DNA of 25,191 nt. Source: DAOUAG01 sp034432935 (GTDB lineage Bacteria; Chloroflexota; Dehalococcoidia; SM23-28-2; RBG-16-64-32). Positions 7,281-15,149 of this stretch are shown here, in pieces. The number at the start of each line of letters is the position of its first letter. The stretch's first letter is position 1. Location: assembly GCA_034432935.1 (NCBI GenBank), contig DAOUBD010000080.1, forward strand, positions 1 to 25,191, in the 5' to 3' direction. Made by a program: the position numbers and the translations under genes. Under the pieces are notes generated by a model, which saw only the letters and a list, made by a program, of their open reading frames with translations, ran no database searches and had not been told where the DNA came from.

Positions 7281-7763
7281 CTAGACCCGCCGCGCGGCCT
7301 CGATGGCTACCAGGGCCAACTGCCGGACGTCCTCCGGCAGCCGCACCGATAGCTCGCGGCCGGGGACAGGCAGGGGATCATCGCTCCGCAGCTCCGTCTC
7401 GCTGACCCAGCGCAGCGCGGGGCCGTTCGCGTATTGCGGGTCTGCCTCGTCGACGGGACGGCAGAAGTAGATGAGGTCGATGTGCTTGTGGGGACCCCCA
7501 GGCCCAGGCACGTCCTCGATAAGGATGGTGTAAGGCGCAGGCAGTTGCTGCGGGTAGTGGAAGGGGAGGGCCGGCTTTGACTCGATCACCTCAGCCGCCA
7601 GGCCGGTTTCCTCCCTTATCTCCCGCAGCACCGCCTGCACGGGGTCCTCGTCCCGCTCGATGTGCCCGCCCGGCGGCATCCACTGCCCCAGCCGCTTGTG
7701 CCAGTGCAGCAGCGTGCAGTCGCCTCGGACGACGAAACCGGTGGCGGTGAAGTGCCGGCGCAT
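7281..7763 (-). CDS. NUDIX hydrolase
   Basis: The 160-residue protein has a perfect NUDIX box: G33-x5-E39-x7-R47-E48-I49-x-E51-E52-x-G54-L55. This binds Mg2+ for hydrolysis of a nucleoside diphosphate linked to another group. The N-terminal MRRHFTATGFVV strand is typical of small cytoplasmic NUDIX proteins. The substrate cannot be read from sequence. It starts 9 nt after the HAD phosphatase stop, with an AGAGG site, and is the last gene of the greA-lysS-HAD-NUDIX run. The pairing with a HAD phosphatase suggests metabolite clean-up, which is inference. Confidence 0.92.
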   Translation of the reverse strand: MRRHFTATGFVVRGDCTLLHWHKRLGQWMPPGGHIERDEDPVQAVLREIREETGLAAEVIESKPALPFHYPQQLPAPYTILIEDVPGPGGPHKHIDLIYFCRPVDEADPQYANGPALRWVSETELRSDDPLPVPGRELSVRLPEDVRQLALVAIEAARRV

Positions 7764-7772
7764 AGTGGCCTC

Positions 7773-8450
7773 TTAGGGCCTCCCGGTTCCATCCAGGAGG
7801 CTCAGGTCGAACTGGGAGTAGTCGTCGATTACCAGATCCGCCTCGGGCAGAGGCGGCAGCGCCGTCGAAGCCGCGCGAACCTGAACAGCGAACATGCCTG
7901 CCGCCTTGGCGGCCGCGATCCCGGTGGCGGTGTCCTCCACGGCGAGGCAGCCGGCGGGCGGAACGCCCAGGCAACGGGCCGCAAGGAGGTAGAGGTCAGG
8001 CGCAGGTTTGGCGCGCTCCACCTCGCTGGCCGAGACGGTTGCGTCGAAGGCGTCGTCCAGCCCGAGGCCGCGTATCGTGGCGTCCACCCATTGGCGGAGG
8101 GAGGCCGAGGCGACCGCCACGGGCACCCGGCGCCGCTTCAGTTCGGCGATGATCTCGCGCACGCCGGGCAAGGGTTCCAGAGGCTCCTCCAGCATGCGTA
8201 GCACCGCCTCGTCGTACCGCCGGATGAAGGTCTCGCGGGGTCCTGCCAACCCGAAGCGCGCCATCACCCAGTCCCAGGCAGCCTCGACCGAAAAGCCGAT
8301 GATGTTGGTGTACTCTTCCGCTGTGACGCGGTAACCGTAGGGAAGGAGGACGACGTTGAAGGCCTCGTGATACAGAGGCTCGCCGTCCCACAGAACGCCG
8401 TCCAGGTCGAAGATGACGGCCCGGAGCCGTGGCCTCGGGGCCGCATTCAT
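7773..8450 (-). CDS. HAD-superfamily phosphatase, beta-phosphoglucomutase-like
   Basis: The 225-residue protein has the HAD motifs: nucleophile D15 and acid D17 in FDLDGVLWD, the VASAS threonine/serine motif, Lys in RAKPAPD, and the acidic VEDTATG motif. The helical cap between motifs I and II is of the C1 type found in phosphoglycolate phosphatases and beta-phosphoglucomutases. It probably dephosphorylates or isomerises a small sugar phosphate in the cytoplasm. Its ATG overlaps the lysS stop by 4 nt (ATGA), so translation is coupled to lysS. Confidence 0.92.
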   Translation of the reverse strand: MNAAPRPRLRAVIFDLDGVLWDGEPLYHEAFNVVLLPYGYRVTAEEYTNIIGFSVEAAWDWVMARFGLAGPRETFIRRYDEAVLRMLEEPLEPLPGVREIIAELKRRRVPVAVASASLRQWVDATIRGLGLDDAFDATVSASEVERAKPAPDLYLLAARCLGVPPAGCLAVEDTATGIAAAKAAGMFAVQVRAASTALPPLPEADLVIDDYSQFDLSLLDGTGRP

Positions 8451-9922
8451 GGGCGGCCGCGCTCCCGCAGGGCCGGGAAGAGGATAACCTCCCGGATCGA
8501 CTGCTGGCCTGTCATGGCCATCACCAATCGGTCGATGCCGATGCCCAGGCCACCGGTAGGGGGCATGCCGTACTCCAGGGCGACCAGGAAATCCTCGTCT
8601 GCCAGCTCCGCTTCCTCGTCTCCGGCGGCCCTGAGCCGCGCCTGCGCCAGCATCCGCTCCCGCTGATCGATGGGATCGTTGAGCTCAGTGTAGGCGTTGC
8701 CCACCTCGCGTCCGCAGACGAAGAGCTCGAAGCGTTCCACCAGATGCGGGGCGCCGGGCTTACGTTTGGCCAGGGGCGACAGCTCTACGGGGTAGTCGAT
8801 GAGAAAGGTGGGCTGTATGAGGTGGGGCTCCACGTGGAGCGTCAGCAGCTCATCGATGAGCTTGCCGCGTCCCCACCATTCCTGCACCGGGACGCCGGTT
8901 TCGGCGGCCGCCTCCCGCAGGGAGTCTGCCTCCGGGTGCGCCTCGAAGTCTACTCCGGAGCGCTGGAGGATGGCGTCACGCAGGGGGAGGCGCGGCCAGG
9001 GCGGGGTGAAGTCGATGACGGCGTCTCCCCATTTCGCCCGAGGCTCGCCCAGAACTTCGCAGGCGACAGAGTAGACCATCTCCTCCACCATGTCCATAAC
9101 ACCCTGGTAGTCCGTGTACGCCTCGTAGGCCTCCAGCATCGTGAACTCGGGGTTGTACTTGGTGGAGACGCCCTCGTTGCGAAACACGCGGCCGATCTCG
9201 TACACCTTTTCGAACCCGCCTATGACCAGCCGCTTCAGGTGCAGCTCCAGCGCGATGCGCAGATAGAAGTCCCGGTCCAGGGCGTTGTGATGGGTGACGA
9301 AGGGACGAGCGGCGGCGCCGCCGGCGCTGGCCTGGAGGATCGGGGTCTCGACCTCCAGATAGCCTCTGGAATCCAGGTAGCGGCGGATGGCGGCGATGAT
9401 CTTGGTGCGCGCCACGAAGGTGGCGCGCACGTCTTCGTTGGCCATGAGGTCCAGATAGCGCTGACGGTAGCGCACCTCCACATCACTGAGGCCGTGCCAC
9501 TTCTCAGGCGGCGGGCGCAGTGCCTTGGCCAGCACCGTGAAGGACGAAGCCTCGACCGTGGGCTCGCCGGTCCGGGTGCGGAAGGGAGTCCCGCCCACCC
9601 CTAGGAAGTCGCCGAGGTCGATCTCCTCCAGAATCCCATAGGCGGCCGGCCCCAAGTTGTCCTGCTTGCAGTACACCTGAATTCGCCCGGAACCGTCACG
9701 CAGGTCTAGGAAGGTGGCTTTGCCCATGCGGCGCAGGGCAGTGACCCGGCCTGCCACGGCGACAGCGGCGGCAGGGGCGTCTCCTGAGGCGGCCAAGGCG
9801 AGGGCTGCCACCTCCCTCGCCGTGTGACTGCGTTGGAAGCGGGCCGGGTAGGGGTCTATGCCAGCGGAGCGGAGCCGTTCCAGCTTCTGCCGGCGCTGGG
9901 CGATAATCTCCTCTTCACTCAT
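8447..9922 (-). CDS. lysS: Lysyl-tRNA synthetase, class II
   Basis: The 491-residue protein attaches lysine to tRNA-Lys. The N-terminal OB-fold anticodon domain (about residues 45-140, VAGRVTALRRMGKATFLDLRDGSGRIQVY) is followed by the class II core. Motif 2 is YEIGRVFRNEG with PEFTMLEAY, and motif 3 is GLGIGIDRLVMAMTG near the C-terminus. The ATG at 9922 (MSEEEIIAQRRQKLERLR) fits the family. An in-frame TTG at 9964 would add 14 unusual residues. No clear ribosome site precedes the ATG. It lies 82 nt downstream of greA with no evident terminator between, so it is probably read from the greA promoter. Confidence 0.96.
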   Translation of the reverse strand: MSEEEIIAQRRQKLERLRSAGIDPYPARFQRSHTAREVAALALAASGDAPAAAVAVAGRVTALRRMGKATFLDLRDGSGRIQVYCKQDNLGPAAYGILEEIDLGDFLGVGGTPFRTRTGEPTVEASSFTVLAKALRPPPEKWHGLSDVEVRYRQRYLDLMANEDVRATFVARTKIIAAIRRYLDSRGYLEVETPILQASAGGAAARPFVTHHNALDRDFYLRIALELHLKRLVIGGFEKVYEIGRVFRNEGVSTKYNPEFTMLEAYEAYTDYQGVMDMVEEMVYSVACEVLGEPRAKWGDAVIDFTPPWPRLPLRDAILQRSGVDFEAHPEADSLREAAAETGVPVQEWWGRGKLIDELLTLHVEPHLIQPTFLIDYPVELSPLAKRKPGAPHLVERFELFVCGREVGNAYTELNDPIDQRERMLAQARLRAAGDEEAELADEDFLVALEYGMPPTGGLGIGIDRLVMAMTGQQSIREVILFPALRERGRP

Positions 9923-10004
9923 CGCTCGAGCCGTGTTCAAACAATAGCAGGCAGAGCCGGCCAATGGGAAATCCGGCCCTTCGGGCGAGGGTTTGGGCTG
10001 GCCT

Positions 10005-10472
10005 TCAGTCGATGCGAACGATGGTCCAGCGGAGGGTGCCGGCGGGGGCCCTCACCTCCACCTCGTCGCCCACCGTCTTGCCCAGAAGGGCGAGGCCTAC
10101 AGGCGATTCGTTGCTGATCTTGCCGGCCTTCGGGTCGGCCTCGGCAGAGCCCACGATGGTGTAGTGCTCCCGCTCGCCCTTGTGATTGATGACGGTGACG
10201 GTGGAGCCCAGGCTTACGCGATGGTGGTCGTGTGCCTCCTCGATGATGACGGCGTTCTGTATGATGTTCTCGAGGGTGAGTATTCGGCCCTCGACGAAGG
10301 CTTGCTCGTTGCGAGCGTCATCGTACTCCGGCGTGTTCTGGGCGCCCACCAGCTCCTTGGCCTCATGGATGCGCCGGGCGACCTCAGCGCGGCGCACGTT
10401 GATCAGGTAATCCAGCTCCCTCTGGAGCTTCTCCAGGCCTTCTTTGGTTAGGGGGACGGGTTTGCCAGGCAT
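10005..10472 (-). CDS. greA: Transcription elongation factor GreA with altered catalytic tip
   Basis: The 155-residue protein has the GreA plan: an N-terminal coiled coil (about residues 8-78) that enters the RNA polymerase secondary channel, and a C-terminal FKBP-like domain (GSTVTVINHKGEREHYTIVG, ISNESPVGLALLG). In E. coli GreA the tip acids D41 and E44 hold the second Mg2+ for cleavage of backtracked RNA. Aligned without gaps, these become G43 and N46 in LVGAQNTPEYDDARNEQ. Cleavage activity may be weak or lost, although E49, D51 and D52 lie nearby. A strong promoter and a leader terminator precede it. It is the first gene before lysS. A second Gre protein at 21885 keeps the acids. Confidence 0.93.
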   Translation of the reverse strand: MPGKPVPLTKEGLEKLQRELDYLINVRRAEVARRIHEAKELVGAQNTPEYDDARNEQAFVEGRILTLENIIQNAVIIEEAHDHHRVSLGSTVTVINHKGEREHYTIVGSAEADPKAGKISNESPVGLALLGKTVGDEVEVRAPAGTLRWTIVRID

Positions 10473-10507
10473 GGCCTATCGTTTCACTCCTTGAAGAGGT
10501 CGGTAGC

Positions 10508-10551
10508 AAAAAAAGGACTGGGGGCCAGGCCCTCAGCCACCGTAAAGTCCT
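10508..10551 (-). terminator. Intrinsic terminator/attenuator in the greA leader
   Basis: On the minus strand AGGACT pairs perfectly with AGTCCT (10546-10551 with 10514-10519). The 26-nt interior contains a small GGG/CCC hairpin, and seven U residues follow (10508-10514). It begins about 5 nt after the predicted start site and would release an RNA of about 49 nt, ahead of the greA ATG at 10472. Confidence 0.65.
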
Positions 10552-10562
10552 CTTTCGCCAGT

Positions 10563-10591
10563 ATTATAGCGTGCCCTGGCAAGCCTGTAAA
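10563..10591 (-). promoter_or_regulatory. Strong promoter of greA-lysS
   Basis: TTTACA (10586-10591) and a perfect TATAAT (10563-10568) are separated by 17 bp on the minus strand. The predicted start is near 10556, giving a leader of about 84 nt. Confidence 0.8.
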
Positions 10592-10633
10592 GACTTCGAT
10601 CTCCCTTGGAAGGAGGCCCACGCGTCTGCCGGG

Positions 10634-10642
10634 TGGTACAAT
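10634..10642 (+). promoter_or_regulatory. Extended -10 promoter of the beta-glucosidase gene
   Basis: TGG followed by TACAAT (10637-10642) forms an extended -10, with no clear -35. The leader is about 30 nt and ends in a CGGAGG ribosome site. It diverges from the greA promoter 43 bp away. Confidence 0.5.
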
Positions 10643-10677
10643 CCGGCCGTATCGTGCAGACTAGCGGAGGCCAGTGA

Positions 10678-12036
10678 ATGAAGAAGACACGCTTTCCGAG
10701 AGACTTCTCATGGGGAACGGCCACGGCCGCCTATCAGGTGGAGGGCGCCTGGAACGAGGATGGCAAAGGGGAGTCCATTTGGGACCGCTTCAGCCACACG
10801 CCCGGCCGCATCATGAACGGCGACACGGGAGACGTGTCCTGCGACCAGTACCACCGCTACAAGGAAGACGTGGCCCTCATGAAGGAGCTGGGGCTCCGCG
10901 GCTACCGCTTCAGCATCTCCTGGCCGCGGATCTTCCCTGAAGGTAAGGGGCAACTGAACCAGGCCGGGCTGGATTACTACAACCGCTTGGTGGACGAACT
11001 CCTGGCCAGCGGCATACGCCCGTTTCCTACCCTATACCACTGGGACCTTCCGCAGGCCCTACAGGACGAGGGCGGCTGGGCCAACCGCGAGATCATCAAC
11101 CACTTCGCCACCTACGCCGAGACATGCATCAAGGCCCTGGGCGACCGGGTGAAGCACTGGATGATCTTCAACGAGCCATGGGTCTTCACCTTCCTGGGCT
11201 ACATCAACGGCTTTCACGCTCCGGGCATCGCCGACCGGGCCACAGGTATGCGGGCCACCCACATCGTGAACCTGGCGCAGACCGCCGCCCTGAGGGCGAT
11301 GCGGGCAGCCGGCAGCGCCGAGGCCATAGGCACCGCCTTCAGCATGTCGGCCTCGTACCCTTATTCCAGCTCCCCGGAGGATAGGGCCGCGGCTGAACGG
11401 CACCACGGCTTCAACAACGATTGGTTCCTTCGCCCGATCATGAAGGGGGAGTACCCGAGGGCCTACGTAGACCAGGACGCCATGGAGACCCTCATGGACA
11501 TCCGCCCCGGTGAGGTGGAGGCCCTGAAAGAGCCGCTGGACTTCATCGGCATCAACCTCTACACCCGCACCATCGTGGCCCACAACCCGGACGAGAAGTA
11601 CCTCAACATCCGCCAGGTGCCCGGACCGGGGCCCCGCACCAACTTCGGCTGGGAGGTCTGGCCGGCCGGCATCTACCAGATGATCATGCGCGTGCACCGC
11701 GATTACGGCCGCCCCATCTACATCACCGAGAACGGCTGCTCCTACGCCGACTTCATCTCCCCAGACGGCCGCGTGCACGACCCGGAACGCATCGCTTTCT
11801 ACCAGGGGTACATCGGTCAGGTGGCCCGGGCCATCGATGAGGGAGCCGACGTCCGCGGCTACTACGCTTGGTCCTTCATCGATAACTTCGAGTGGACCTT
11901 CGGCTATAGCCAGCGCTTCGGGCTAGTGTACTGTGACTTCGCCGGCGGCCAAAGGCGCATCGTCAAGGACAGCGGCTACTGGTACCGGGACCTCATCCAG
12001 TCCGGAGAGATCGAGTACGATGAGACCCTCGTCTAA
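10678..12036 (+). CDS. Glycoside hydrolase family 1 beta-glucosidase
   Basis: The 452-residue protein matches the full length of GH1 enzymes, which remove terminal beta-linked sugars with retention of configuration. It begins with the family signature FPRDFSWGTATAAYQVEGAW (residues 6-25). The acid/base is E166 in NEP and the nucleophile is E351 in ITENG. The closing FSWSFIDNFEW-type segment is seen as YAWSFIDNFEWTFGYSQRFGL. There is no signal peptide, so it acts in the cytoplasm on imported oligosaccharides. The exact sugar (glucose, galactose, fucose) is open. An M20 amidohydrolase follows after 14 nt and is probably in the same unit. Confidence 0.96.
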   Translation: MKKTRFPRDFSWGTATAAYQVEGAWNEDGKGESIWDRFSHTPGRIMNGDTGDVSCDQYHRYKEDVALMKELGLRGYRFSISWPRIFPEGKGQLNQAGLDYYNRLVDELLASGIRPFPTLYHWDLPQALQDEGGWANREIINHFATYAETCIKALGDRVKHWMIFNEPWVFTFLGYINGFHAPGIADRATGMRATHIVNLAQTAALRAMRAAGSAEAIGTAFSMSASYPYSSSPEDRAAAERHHGFNNDWFLRPIMKGEYPRAYVDQDAMETLMDIRPGEVEALKEPLDFIGINLYTRTIVAHNPDEKYLNIRQVPGPGPRTNFGWEVWPAGIYQMIMRVHRDYGRPIYITENGCSYADFISPDGRVHDPERIAFYQGYIGQVARAIDEGADVRGYYAWSFIDNFEWTFGYSQRFGLVYCDFAGGQRRIVKDSGYWYRDLIQSGEIEYDETLV

Positions 12037-12050
12037 GGGAAGGAGCCTCG

Positions 12051-13223
12051 ATGGGACCGAAGGATAGAGCACGGCAACGTCTGGAGGCCGCAAAAGGACT
12101 CCTCTTGGACCTCAGCCATCGCATCCACGCCAACCCGGAACCGGCGTTCCAGGAGCACCAGGCAGCCCGCTGGATCAGCGAGGCGTTGGGGGAAGCCGGC
12201 TTCACCGTGGAGACCGGCGTCTGCGACCTGCCCACCGCCTTCGCCGCCCGCTACGGAAGCGGCGACCTGCACGTCGCCATCTGCGCCGAGTACGATTGCC
12301 TGCCGGGCATCGGCCACGCCTGTGGACATAACATCATCGCAGCCAGCGCCGTCGGCGCGGGCCTGGCGGCGGCAGCCGTGGCGGACGATATCGGGGTGAC
12401 GGTAAGGGTCCTGGGCACGCCGGCAGAGGAGGGAGGCGGCGGCAAGATCCTGATGCTGGAGCGGGGCGCCTTCGACGGGGTGCACGCGGCGATGATGGTG
12501 CACCCGGCGCCCATCGACGTGGCAGAGCCGCCCATCAACGCCGCCCTCCAGTTCGAGGTCCGGTACGAGGGCAAGGAGGCCCACGCTTCATCCTACCCGG
12601 AGCGGGGGATCAACGCCGCCGATGCCCTGACGGTGGCCCAGGTGGCGATCGGTCTCTTGCGTCAACACATCCGCCCTACGGACCGCATCCACGGCATCGT
12701 CACCAAGGGGGGCGATGCGCCCAACGTCGTCCCCGCTCACACCAGCGCCACCTACATCGTCCGGGCCCGCTCGCTGGACGAGCTAGGGGAGATCAAGGCC
12801 AGGGTCTTCCGCTGTTTTGAGGCGGGGGCCTTGGCTACCGGCGCCACCATGCAGATCATCGAACGTGAACAGGCATACTCCGAGCTGCGCAGCGACCGTG
12901 ACCTGGCGCGCTTCTACAAGGCCAACGCCGAGGCCTTGGGACGCTTCTTCCCGGACCTGGGCCCTGCCCTCGAACGGTTTGCCGGGTCGACGGACATGGG
13001 CAACGTCTCTCTAGCCCTCCCGGCGATCCACCCGATGATCGGCATCAACTCCTTGCCAGCAGTCAATCACCAACCGGAGTTCGCGGCCCACTGCAACACA
13101 GAGGTTGCCGATAAGGCGGTGTTGGACGGGGCCCTGGCCATGGCCTGGACGATCATCGACGCAGCAACCGATGCGGCCGTACGCCAGCGCCTCCTGACGC
13201 GCGCGGGGGGCCCGGGGCGCTAG
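12051..13223 (+). CDS. M20 family amidohydrolase/metallopeptidase
   Basis: The 390-residue protein has the M20D (aminoacylase-like) metal-site motifs: AEYDCLPGIGHACGHN, PAEEGGGGK with the catalytic Glu pair, and a C-terminal histidine in NSLPAVNHQPEFA. A lid/dimerisation domain starts at about residue 165 (INAALQFEVRYEGKEAHAS). Relatives cleave amide bonds of N-acyl amino acids, p-aminobenzoyl-glutamate or short dipeptides (AbgB/PM20D2-type); the substrate here is unknown. GGGAAGGAG precedes the ATG, and the gene follows the beta-glucosidase by 14 nt. The likely shared transcript suggests breakdown of scavenged conjugates, which is inference. Confidence 0.92.
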   Translation: MGPKDRARQRLEAAKGLLLDLSHRIHANPEPAFQEHQAARWISEALGEAGFTVETGVCDLPTAFAARYGSGDLHVAICAEYDCLPGIGHACGHNIIAASAVGAGLAAAAVADDIGVTVRVLGTPAEEGGGGKILMLERGAFDGVHAAMMVHPAPIDVAEPPINAALQFEVRYEGKEAHASSYPERGINAADALTVAQVAIGLLRQHIRPTDRIHGIVTKGGDAPNVVPAHTSATYIVRARSLDELGEIKARVFRCFEAGALATGATMQIIEREQAYSELRSDRDLARFYKANAEALGRFFPDLGPALERFAGSTDMGNVSLALPAIHPMIGINSLPAVNHQPEFAAHCNTEVADKAVLDGALAMAWTIIDAATDAAVRQRLLTRAGGPGR

Positions 13224-13269
13224 TATCTGTGGCCGGCGTGCGCCGCCTCTGGCGCGCTAACGAAAATTT

Positions 13270-13278
13270 TGGTATCAT
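13270..13278 (+). promoter_or_regulatory. Extended -10 promoter of the inositol-phosphate synthase gene
   Basis: TGG plus TATCAT (13273-13278) lies 8 nt before the ATG at 13287, so the mRNA should begin within a few bases of the start codon. The -35 region (13250-13255) is poor. Confidence 0.5.
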
Positions 13279-13286
13279 GCTCGGCG

Positions 13287-14810
13287 ATGGGTAGATCAGA
13301 GACCAACGCCGCCGCGCAGATCATCCGCCGGTTCGGGGGCCAGAGCGCCTTGGCCCGACTGTTGGGCAAACGGCAGAGCACCGTCCAGCATTGGGCCCGC
13401 ACCGGCCGGATCCCCGCCCAGTGGCACCAGCCTCTCATGTCCCTCGCCCGTCAGAAAGGGGTTGCCTTGGAACCGAAAGACTTCGTCGTACCTCGTCCCG
13501 GCCCCATCGACCCGCCAGAAGGGCGCCTCGGCGTCCTCCTGGTGGGGCTGGGGGCCGTGGCTTCCACCTTCATCGCCGGCGTAGAACACGTGCGCCGGGG
13601 CAGCGGCCGGCCCATAGGCTCCCTCACCCAGATGGGCACCATCCGCCTGGGCAAACGGACCGAACACAGGACGCCCCTCATCCGGGAGTTCGTTCCCCTG
13701 GCTGGCCTCGATCAACTGGTCTTTGGGGCCTGGGACCCCATTCCGGACAACGCCTACCAGGCCGCCCTCAAGTGCGGCGTTCTCGATCCCTACAAGCACA
13801 TCGAGCCCATCGCCGCTTTCCTTCAGGGCATCGAGCCGATGCCCGCCGTCTTCGATAGTTACTACGTCAAGCGCCTCCAGGGCACAAACGTCAAACACGG
13901 CCGGAACAAGATGGAGCTGGCCGAGGCCATCCGCCAGGACATTCGCCAGTTCAAGGCCGCCAACCGTTGCGACCGCCTGGTGATGGTGTGGTGCGCGTCC
14001 ACCGAGATATTCATGGAGCCGCAACCCGTGCACGAAAACCTGGAGAGCTTCGAGGCGGCCATGGAGGCCAACGATCCCAGCATCGCGCCCTCCATGATCT
14101 ACGCCTATGCGGCTCTGATGGAAGGCGTGCCCTTCGCCAACGGCGCACCCAACCTCACCGTGGACATCCCAGCGATGGTCTCCCTGGCCCGCAGCCGCAA
14201 TGTGCCGATCTGCGGGAAGGACTTCAAGACCGGCCAGACTCTCATGAAGACGGTCATCGCCCCCATGCTCAAGGCCAGGATGCTGGGCGTCCGGGGCTGG
14301 TACTCCACAAACATCTTGGGCAACCGGGACGGCGAGGTCCTGGATGACCCCGAGAGCTTCCGCACCAAGGAGGAGTCGAAGCTGGGCGTCCTGGAGTATG
14401 TCCTGCAGCCCGACCTCTATCCGGAGCTCTACGGCGATATCTACCACAAGGTGCGCATCAACTACTACCCGCCTCGCGGCGATAACAAGGAGGGCTGGGA
14501 CAACATCGATATCTTCGGGTGGTTGGGCTACCCGATGCAGATCAAGATCGACTTCCTGTGCCGCGATTCCATCCTGGCAGCCCCGTTGGTCCTAGACCTG
14601 GTGCTGTTCCTGGACCTGGCCAAGAGGGCAGGAATGGTTGGCATCCAGGAGTGGCTATCGTTTTACTTCAAGAGCCCCCAGCACGCGCCTTCGGTCTACC
14701 CCGAACACGACCTCTTCATCCAGCACACGAAGCTGAAGAACACGCTGCGCTGGCTCATGGGAGAAGAGCAGATCACCCACCTGGGCCAGGAGTACTACCG
14801 GGAGGAGTGA
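13287..14810 (+). CDS. Inositol-3-phosphate synthase with N-terminal helix-turn-helix domain
   Basis: This 507-residue protein makes 1L-myo-inositol-1(3)-phosphate from glucose-6-phosphate using NAD. The synthase part starts near residue 80 (GVLLVGLGAVAS, dinucleotide fold). It continues with GKDFKTGQTLMKT around the catalytic lysines, then YSTNILGNRDGEVL, DNIDIFGWLGYPM and CRDSILAAPLVLDL. Residues 8-58 are a Cro/YdaS-like helix-turn-helix (FGGQSALARLLGKRQSTVQHWARTGRIP) joined by a Pro-rich linker (residues 67-79). Synthases of this family normally lack such a domain. The ATG at 13287 was chosen because the -10 ends 8 nt before it; the frame is open to a TTG at 13269, which overlaps the promoter. 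No ribosome site is present. Product uses may include phosphatidylinositol lipids or compatible solutes. Confidence 0.93.
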   Translation: MGRSETNAAAQIIRRFGGQSALARLLGKRQSTVQHWARTGRIPAQWHQPLMSLARQKGVALEPKDFVVPRPGPIDPPEGRLGVLLVGLGAVASTFIAGVEHVRRGSGRPIGSLTQMGTIRLGKRTEHRTPLIREFVPLAGLDQLVFGAWDPIPDNAYQAALKCGVLDPYKHIEPIAAFLQGIEPMPAVFDSYYVKRLQGTNVKHGRNKMELAEAIRQDIRQFKAANRCDRLVMVWCASTEIFMEPQPVHENLESFEAAMEANDPSIAPSMIYAYAALMEGVPFANGAPNLTVDIPAMVSLARSRNVPICGKDFKTGQTLMKTVIAPMLKARMLGVRGWYSTNILGNRDGEVLDDPESFRTKEESKLGVLEYVLQPDLYPELYGDIYHKVRINYYPPRGDNKEGWDNIDIFGWLGYPMQIKIDFLCRDSILAAPLVLDLVLFLDLAKRAGMVGIQEWLSFYFKSPQHAPSVYPEHDLFIQHTKLKNTLRWLMGEEQITHLGQEYYREE

Positions 14811-14843
14811 GGGCAGCCGAGGGGCGGGCTTGGACGGGCGTCC

Positions 14844-14984
14844 TTAGCGCTTTTGGATGCGGTACATCTTGGCGCGGCACTCCGGGCACACCCCCTGGAT
14901 TGCTGGCCTCCCATTCTTCAGAGTTACCTGGCGCGCGTCCCGCATCTCCCGCTTGGTCCGGCACCTGAGGCAATAGGCCTGCAT
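14844..14984 (-). CDS. Small two-CxxC zinc-ribbon protein (DUF5679-like)
   Basis: This basic 46-residue protein has C5-x2-C8 and C33-x2-C36 separated by a short beta-hairpin-like stretch. It is a minimal zinc ribbon, resembling the DUF5679 family found with Chloroflexota housekeeping genes. Its function is not known; nucleic-acid binding is a reasonable guess from charge and fold. The ATG at 14984 follows AAAGGGGGA at good spacing; an upstream in-frame start at 15038 would overlap the -10. It has its own strong promoter and ends 33 nt from the convergent inositol-phosphate synthase gene. Confidence 0.85.
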   Translation of the reverse strand: MQAYCLRCRTKREMRDARQVTLKNGRPAIQGVCPECRAKMYRIQKR

Positions 14985-15010
14985 CGTCTGGTCCCCCTTT
15001 GCGCGCTGCG

Positions 15011-15030
15011 AAAAGAGCAGAGTGGCTCTT
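15011..15030 (-). terminator. Hairpin at the 5' end of the zinc-ribbon mRNA
   Basis: On the minus strand AAGAGC (15025-15030) pairs perfectly with GCTCTT (15013-15018) across a 6-nt loop, followed by a short U run. It begins at the predicted start of transcription. It may stabilise the 5' end or be a weak attenuator; the U run (TTTT) is too short for a firm terminator call. Confidence 0.35.
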
Positions 15031-15036
15031 GGCGTC

Positions 15037-15064
15037 ACTATAGCCCTTCTGTGCCGCTTGTCAA
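15037..15064 (-). promoter_or_regulatory. Strong promoter of the zinc-ribbon gene
   Basis: A perfect TTGACA (15059-15064) and TATAGT (15037-15042), separated by 16 bp, read on the minus strand. The leader is about 46 nt. Confidence 0.8.
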
Positions 15065-15149
15065 GGGGGTGATCTAGGGCGGGGGGCGGCGCGAGGCCGG
15101 TTCATGCTGTCGTACTTTAGAGATAGGAGACCGCGGTGCAGCCAGACGG

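Noticed and set aside
8429..9604. A 391-codon plus-strand frame opposite lysS
   Set aside because: Antisense to a certain lysyl-tRNA synthetase, with no motifs and repeat-like Leu/Gly/Arg composition.
5645..10472. One long minus-strand operon from greA through serS
   Set aside because: The 325-bp gap before serS is filled with palindromic repeats and a possible serS promoter, so serS is more likely a separate unit.
13296..14447. A 383-codon minus-strand frame opposite the inositol-phosphate synthase
   Set aside because: Antisense shadow with no domain signal, promoter or ribosome site.
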